From 40CM-2-70-7 sp035279865 (GTDB lineage: Bacteria; Gemmatimonadota; Gemmatimonadetes; Gemmatimonadales; GWC2-71-9): a stretch of DNA of 9,338 nt. The notes below the pieces were generated by a model. The model saw only the letters and a list, made by a program, of their open reading frames with translations, did no database searches and was not told the origin of the DNA. Location of the stretch: the NCBI GenBank assembly GCA_035279865.1, contig DATEGY010000327.1:1-9338 (forward strand), written 5' to 3'. The position numbers and the translations under genes were made by a program. This document shows positions 5,491-9,338 of the stretch, one piece after another (the stretch's first letter is position 1; each line of letters starts with the position of its first letter).

Positions 5491-6236
5491 CGGCCGAGCT
5501 TCCAGGACCGCACGTCGTCCAGAAGCCGATAGTTGGTCATGTCCACGTGCAGCGGGGTGACGGAGATGTAGCCGTCCCGGACCGCCTGGAAGTCCGAGTC
5601 CGCCCCGCCCGACCAGGTGACGTGGCCGCCGCCGATCCAGTAGATGTTCCGGCCCCAGGGATCCTTCATCCGCGCGATTTCTTCGTGAAAGACCCGGCTG
5701 CCCAGGTGCGTCACCTTCACGCCCTTTACCTGATCCGCGGGGATCGCGGGCAGATTCACGTTCAAGAGGGTCTCTTTCGGGAACTCGGGGGTGGCCACGA
5801 TGTCGGCGAGGAGGCCCTGGAGCCGGGTCCGGTACGAGTCGAGGTGCTCGAGGTCGAAGGCCCCGTACGACACAGCGACCGAGGGGATGCCCGCCGCGAG
5901 TCCCTCGAACGCGGCCGCCACCGTCCCCGAGTACAGGACATCCTCACCCATGTTCGGTCCGTGGTTCACGCCCGAAATCACGAAGTCGGGCTTCTCCGGC
6001 ATCAGGGCGCCCAGGGCCAGCAGCACACAGTCGGTCGGCGTGCCGTCCACTTGAAAGGCGCCGTCGGCACGCTGGGTGGCCCGGAGCGGGCGGTGGAGCG
6101 TGAGCGAGTGGCTGGTGCCGCTCTGCTCGCGGTCGGGCGCCACCACGGTCACCTTCCCCAGCGTGTGACACGCCTCGGCCAGAAGGCCCAGGCCCTGCGC
6201 CAGGACACCGTCGTCGTTCGAAATCAGGATGTTCAC
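5487..6236 (-). CDS. surE: 5'/3'-nucleotidase SurE
   Basis: A 249-aa metal-dependent phosphatase acting on nucleoside monophosphates (and short polyphosphates or exopolyphosphate in some members) in the cytoplasm. The N terminus ILISNDDGVLAQGL gives metal ligands Asp8 and Asp9; VVAPDREQSGTS gives Ser39; SGVNHGPNMGEDVLYSGT gives Asn95. These are the same four positions as in the structurally known Thermotoga protein. GTPTDCVLLAL (65-75) and the C-terminal region are also typical. The start is GTG at 6236, sharing GTGA with the preceding glycosyltransferase stop. The short, standard N terminus rules out a longer product. It is coupled to pcm downstream. Confidence 0.95.
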   Translation of the reverse strand: MNILISNDDGVLAQGLGLLAEACHTLGKVTVVAPDREQSGTSHSLTLHRPLRATQRADGAFQVDGTPTDCVLLALGALMPEKPDFVISGVNHGPNMGEDVLYSGTVAAAFEGLAAGIPSVAVSYGAFDLEHLDSYRTRLQGLLADIVATPEFPKETLLNVNLPAIPADQVKGVKVTHLGSRVFHEEIARMKDPWGRNIYWIGGGHVTWSGGADSDFQAVRDGYISVTPLHVDMTNYRLLDDVRSWKLGR

Positions 6237-6934
6237 CGGGTTCGACTCATCATTCTCCCCACGTACCGCCAGAACACCCGCGCCATCCGCCAGGTGTCCG
6301 CACCACTCTGAAAGTGACTCCGGGATGACCCGTAGATCGTGGGCACCGGCACCGACACCACGGGGCGGCCGCCGGCGAGCGCGGCCAGCAGGAACGCGGC
6401 TTCGAAGTCGTACCGGCGCTCGGAGGGCTGAATGGCGCGGGCCAGGTCGGCCGTAAAGGCCCGGAATCCCGTCTGCGCGTCGGGCACCCCTACCCCGCCG
6501 ATCCGCGTGGCCAGGGTGGATGATAGCCAGTTGGTGAAGCGTCTGGGGAGCGGCATCTCCGGCGTCCGCGCCCGCGCGCCGAGGGTCAGGTCCGCCACAC
6601 CCCGCCGGAGGGGTTCGACCAGCCGGGGAATCTCCCCGGGCGGGTGCTGACCGTCGGCGTCCAGGGTCACGATGCAGTCGGCGCCTTCGTCCAACGCGCG
6701 TGCGATCCCCGTCTGGAGGGCGGCGCCCTTTCCCCGGTTCACGGGATGGCGCAACACCAGATCCCCTGGAATCTGGTCCCCGGTACCGTCGGTGGAGCCG
6801 TCGTCGACCACCCAGATGCGGGCCCTGGGAACGGCGGTCCGTACCCCTTCGACCACCGAGCGAATGGTCGCGGCCGCCTGAAACGCGGGAATGACGACCG
6901 CGACGGCCCGGATCCGCTCAGCGTGGTCCGGCAT
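6233..6934 (-). CDS. GT2-family glycosyltransferase (polyprenyl-phosphate sugar synthase-like)
   Basis: A 233-aa GT-A fold glycosyltransferase. Motifs are VVIPAFQAAATI (13-24), WVVDDGSTDGT (41-51), NRGKGAALQTGI (66-77), the metal-binding LDADGQHPP (91-99), LGAR (118-121), DAQTGFRAF (152-160) and a C-terminal YGSSRSHFQSGADTWRMARV block. These resemble DPM1-like enzymes that load sugars on polyprenyl phosphate, but with a different acceptor-side region from the left-arm homologue. There are no membrane segments. The start ATG at 6934 lies within the merR-type gene, overlapping its end by 17 bp, with only a weak ribosome site, so translation probably depends on coupling. It sits between a regulator and surE. 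Sugar and acceptor are unknown, and no flippase or GT-C partner is seen next to it. Confidence 0.85.
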   Translation of the reverse strand: MPDHAERIRAVAVVIPAFQAAATIRSVVEGVRTAVPRARIWVVDDGSTDGTGDQIPGDLVLRHPVNRGKGAALQTGIARALDEGADCIVTLDADGQHPPGEIPRLVEPLRRGVADLTLGARARTPEMPLPRRFTNWLSSTLATRIGGVGVPDAQTGFRAFTADLARAIQPSERRYDFEAAFLLAALAGGRPVVSVPVPTIYGSSRSHFQSGADTWRMARVFWRYVGRMMSRTR

Positions 6935-7295
6935 GAGGCGATGCGTTGCCGTCCAGAATGGCGAGCACCGCCTTCAATTCTCCCTGCAGGTCCCGGACCG
7001 TCTCGGAGCCGAGGGCCCGGCGGGCTTCGGGCTTCAAGTCCCCGGAGCGACGGTAGGCCTCGATCTTCTGGCGCGCGCCCTCGATGGTGTATTTCTCCGT
7101 GTAGAGCAGGTGTTTGACGAGCATGATGAGCTCGATCTCGCGCCGCTGGTACACGCGGTTGCCGGACCGGTTCTTGGCAGGGTTGAGAAAGCGGAACTGG
7201 CTCTCCCAATACCGCAGGACGTGGGGCTTGAGGTCGGTCAACTGACAGACCTCGCCGATGGAGAAGAACTCCTGCACGGGGTGAGGTATGCTCAT
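6918..7295 (-). CDS. MerR-family DNA-binding regulator
   Basis: A 125-aa protein with an N-terminal MerR winged helix: FFSIGEVCQLTDLKPHVLRYW (10-30), then wing residues NRSGNRVYQRREI (42-54), and a helical stretch HLLYTEKYTIEGARQKIEA (62-80). The C terminus (LGSETVRDLQGELKAVLAIL) looks like a dimerising coiled coil. There is no cysteine-rich metal site and no ligand-binding domain, so the inducer is unknown. Of two candidate starts I choose ATG 7295: GGAG (7307-7304) stands 8 nt before it but only 2 nt before ATG 7301, and 7295 makes an ATGA overlap with the gpsA stop. Similar short MerR proteins occur upstream of surE in some deltaproteobacterial genomes (from memory). Whether it regulates its own operon is not visible. 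Confidence 0.88.
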   Translation of the reverse strand: MSIPHPVQEFFSIGEVCQLTDLKPHVLRYWESQFRFLNPAKNRSGNRVYQRREIELIMLVKHLLYTEKYTIEGARQKIEAYRRSGDLKPEARRALGSETVRDLQGELKAVLAILDGNASPHAGPR

Positions 7296-8290
7296 CGCCA
7301 TTGCTCCGGCTTGGGCTCACGTTCCATCAAATCCGCGATCGCCTGACGCGCCGTCTTTCCTTCGAAGAGAATGGCCGCCACCTGCCGGGCGATGGGCAGG
7401 TCGACCTGGTGACGCTCACCCAGGGCGACCGCGGTGCGCGCCGTGCCGACGCCCTCCGCCACCGACTGCTTGCCGGCCAGGGCCTGCGCCAGCGTCTTTC
7501 CCTTCCCCAGCTCGACCCCCAGCGAATGATTCCGGGACAGCGTGCCGGTGGCGGTCAGGATCAGATCACCCAGTCCGGCCAGTCCCGCGAGCGTCATCGG
7601 CTCGGCGCCGAGGGCCAGGCCGAGGCGCGTGATCTCCGCCAGTCCGCGGGTGATCAGGGCCGCGCGGGTGTTGAATCCGAAGCCGAGTCCGTCCACCATG
7701 CCGGCCGCGACGGCGATCACGTTCTTCAACGCACCGCCGAGCTCCACGCCGGTAACATCGCCATGAGTGTACACCCGGAAGGTGCCCGTGGAGAACAGGC
7801 CCTGGACCTGCCGGGCCAGATCCGGGTCCTTGGCGGCCACCACCGCCGCCGTCGGCTGGCGTCGATAGACCTCGAGTGCGAACGTCGGGCCCGATAGGAC
7901 GGCGACGGGGGCGCCCTGCGAGATCTCCCCGAGGAGACAGGACAGGGTGATGAGGCGCTCCGGTTCAAGGCCCTTGGAGACGCTGACGATCACCGGCGGG
8001 CTGGACACGCCGGCCAGCGCCTCCGTCATGACGGCGCGTACCGCGTGAGAGGGAGCAGCGGACAGCACGACCTCCGCGCCCTTCATGGCCGTCGGCAGAT
8101 CCGTCGTGGCGGCGAGGGACGGCGCGAGCGGGCAGCCCGGGAGGAACATGCCGTTGACGTGCTCGCGGGCGATCTGGGCCGCCACCTCGGCTTCGCGCGC
8201 CCAGATCGTGACCTGCTCGCCCTTTCGGGCAAGGAGATCCGCGAGGGTCGTGCCCCACGCGCCTCCCCCAATCACGGCCATCCGCGTCAC
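7292..8290 (-). CDS. gpsA: Glycerol-3-phosphate dehydrogenase [NAD(P)+]
   Basis: A 332-aa enzyme reducing dihydroxyacetone phosphate to sn-glycerol-3-phosphate, the backbone for phospholipid synthesis, in the cytoplasm. Visible features are the Rossmann loop VIGGGAWGTTLA (6-17), SKGLE (105-109), LSGPTFALEV (132-141), GGALKNVIAVAAGMVDGLGFG (185-205) with catalytic Lys189, LAGLGDLILTATGTLSRNHSLG (237-258) with Asp242 and Arg253-Asn254, and EGVGTA (279-284). The GTG at 8290 is preferred over ATG 8281, because AAGGAA stands 8 nt before the GTG and because the GTG overlaps the plsY stop as GTGA. The open frame continues far upstream, antisense-like through plsY, and is not coding there. It is coupled to plsY, whose acyltransferase uses its product. 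Confidence 0.95.
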   Translation of the reverse strand: MTRMAVIGGGAWGTTLADLLARKGEQVTIWAREAEVAAQIAREHVNGMFLPGCPLAPSLAATTDLPTAMKGAEVVLSAAPSHAVRAVMTEALAGVSSPPVIVSVSKGLEPERLITLSCLLGEISQGAPVAVLSGPTFALEVYRRQPTAAVVAAKDPDLARQVQGLFSTGTFRVYTHGDVTGVELGGALKNVIAVAAGMVDGLGFGFNTRAALITRGLAEITRLGLALGAEPMTLAGLAGLGDLILTATGTLSRNHSLGVELGKGKTLAQALAGKQSVAEGVGTARTAVALGERHQVDLPIARQVAAILFEGKTARQAIADLMEREPKPEQWR

Positions 8291-8904
8291 GGGGTGAGTT
8301 CCTTCCGGGTGCGGAACCGGTTCTCGGTGCCGGCGATCAGACGCCGGATGTTGGCGCGATGAGAGTAGATGATGAGCAGGGCCAGCCCGATGCTTGCGAT
8401 CAAGGGCGGTGCCGAGCCGTGGGTGGTCAGGAGCACCAGCACCGGAAAGACAGCGGCCACCAGGATGGAGCTGAGCGACACATACCCGGTGGCCCAGAGA
8501 CACAGGCCCCACACGGGGAGGGCGATCACCACGGCGAAGGGTGCCAGGGCCAGGAACATCCCGGCTGCCGTAGCCACTCCCTTCCCGCCTTTGAACCGGA
8601 CGTAGGGCGAGAAGATGTGTCCGAGGACCGCCGCCAACCCGAGGAACACGGGAAAGCCGGGGGCACCGGCGGCCCAGGCACCAAAGAGTGCCACGGGGAT
8701 GGCCCCTTTCGCGATGTCGATCAGGGCCACGGGAATGGCCCAGCGCCACCCGAGTACGCGATAGACATTCGTCGCTCCCAGGTTCTTGCTGCCCTGCTCC
8801 CGGAGGTCGATGCCTTTCGCCAGGCGTCCGGCGATGTAGCTGGTGGGCGTCGCGCCCACGAGATAGGAGGCGGCGAGCCAGAGGATTGCCGAGGGCACGC
8901 TCAC
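8287..8904 (-). CDS. plsY: Acyl-phosphate:glycerol-3-phosphate acyltransferase PlsY
   Basis: A 205-aa inner-membrane enzyme that acylates glycerol-3-phosphate from acyl-phosphate, the first committed step of phosphatidic acid synthesis in most bacteria. All three PlsY motifs are present: GSKNLGATNVYRVLG (38-52), RFKGGKGVAT (103-112) and HRANIRRLIAGTENRF (182-197). They are separated by hydrophobic membrane segments (about 5-27, 55-78, 84-98, 113-135, 140-160, 166-181). The start is GTG at 8904, with GGGAG 5 nt upstream, overlapping the der stop as GTGA. It precedes gpsA, which makes its acceptor substrate; the der-plsY-gpsA order is common in bacteria. Confidence 0.95.
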   Translation of the reverse strand: MSVPSAILWLAASYLVGATPTSYIAGRLAKGIDLREQGSKNLGATNVYRVLGWRWAIPVALIDIAKGAIPVALFGAWAAGAPGFPVFLGLAAVLGHIFSPYVRFKGGKGVATAAGMFLALAPFAVVIALPVWGLCLWATGYVSLSSILVAAVFPVLVLLTTHGSAPPLIASIGLALLIIYSHRANIRRLIAGTENRFRTRKELTP

Positions 8905-9338
8905 CGCCGCTCCCGCCGCTTGCGGCGGAACTTGATGTCGAGGGGGGCTCCGGTGAACGCCCAGGCATCGCGGAATCCGTTGACGAGGTACCGCGTGTAG
9001 GACTCGGGAATGGCTTCGGGCCGGTTGGCCACGATGGCGAAGCGCGGCGGCGCGGTCCCGATCTGCGACGCGTAGAAGAGCCGGACCGATTCCCCCACGG
9101 GCTGAGGGGGCTGCTGGCGATCCAGCAGGGCCGCGAGGACGCGGTTCACTTCCGCGGTCCCGATGCGCCGCTGCCGCGCGTCCGCCACTTCAAGAATCAG
9201 GTCCAGGACTTTGGGGACGCGCTGCTTCGTCTTGGCGGAGATATAGACGAACGGAATGAACGCCAGGAAGGGGGCCTTCTCGATCAGCTCTTTCTGCCCC
9301 CGCACCGCGGTATTCGAGTCTTTCTCTTCGATCAGGTC
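8901..9338 (-). CDS. der: GTPase Der (EngA), C-terminal part, cut by window
   Basis: The last 145 residues are visible; the N-terminal part, with both P-loops, lies beyond the window. The first residues, DLIEEKDSNTA, match the end of the second G-domain NKxD motif (NKWDL), and YISAKTKQRVPKVLDLI (residues about 37-53 of this fragment) is the G5 region. The remainder (RIGTAEVNRVLAALLDRQQPP, FYASQIGTAPPRFAIVANRPEAIPESYTRYLVN, FTGAPLDIKFRRKR) is the KH-like C-terminal domain that packs between the GTPase domains. Der is an essential GTPase for 50S ribosomal subunit maturation. Its stop overlaps the plsY GTG start, making it the first visible gene of the - strand operon. Confidence 0.95.
   Translation of the reverse strand, partial: DLIEEKDSNTAVRGQKELIEKAPFLAFIPFVYISAKTKQRVPKVLDLILEVADARQRRIGTAEVNRVLAALLDRQQPPQPVGESVRLFYASQIGTAPPRFAIVANRPEAIPESYTRYLVNGFRDAWAFTGAPLDIKFRRKRRERR

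Noticed and set aside
5400..6311. A 303-aa open frame on the + strand opposite surE and pcm
   Set aside because: It has low-complexity Arg/Gly/Pro/His composition and no recognisable motif. It is an antisense shadow of two strongly supported genes in GC-rich DNA.
8291..8968. A long fused protein in the gpsA frame (about 558 aa)
   Set aside because: The upstream part is in another frame over the well-supported plsY gene and is rich in Arg, Gly and Pro like other shadow frames. The GTG at 8290 has a good ribosome site.

Overview
The window is GC-rich bacterial chromosome, densely packed with housekeeping genes. Gene content and order (YfhO-type membrane protein, DPM1-like glycosyltransferase and dapF; then der, plsY, gpsA, merR, surE and pcm) suggest a deep-branching Gram-negative phylum. 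Gemmatimonadota is my best guess, with Acidobacteriota or a former deltaproteobacterial lineage as alternatives. This is recollection of family resemblance, not a search. No mobile element, CRISPR array or rRNA is visible.

Left arm (1-2956), all on the + strand: the C-terminal half of a YfhO-family membrane protein, a polyprenol-phosphate-mannose-synthase-like GT2 enzyme, and diaminopimelate epimerase. Each gene overlaps the next by a few bases, so they probably form one operon for cell-surface glycosylation plus peptidoglycan/lysine precursor supply.

Centre (2957-3032): a short AT-rich gap between convergent genes. It holds a near-canonical XerC/XerD recombination site, dif. The 28-bp core lies at 2986-3013, inside a 34-bp imperfect palindrome at 2983-3016. 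Two 10-bp tandem repeats, one an exact E. coli-type DnaA box, abut its left side. Every gene left of this point is on + and every gene right of it is on -, and the G-rich strand switches at the same place. This is expected where two replication forks meet, so I read the window as the chromosome terminus. It is the most interesting content here.

Right arm (3033-9338), all on the - strand. In transcription order it reads der (partial), plsY, gpsA, merR-type regulator, GT2 glycosyltransferase, surE, pcm, dedA-type gene, acylphosphatase, tRNA-Arg(CCU), and a YfgM-like TPR membrane protein whose stop codon lies 16 bp from the extended dif palindrome. From der to acylphosphatase the genes overlap or are separated by only 11 bp. 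Four junctions are GTGA stop/start overlaps and one is ATGA, so this is probably one long translationally coupled operon. It covers ribosome assembly (Der), phospholipid synthesis (PlsY and GpsA), protein and nucleotide repair (Pcm and SurE) and membrane maintenance (DedA). The tRNA and TPR gene seem to have their own promoter.
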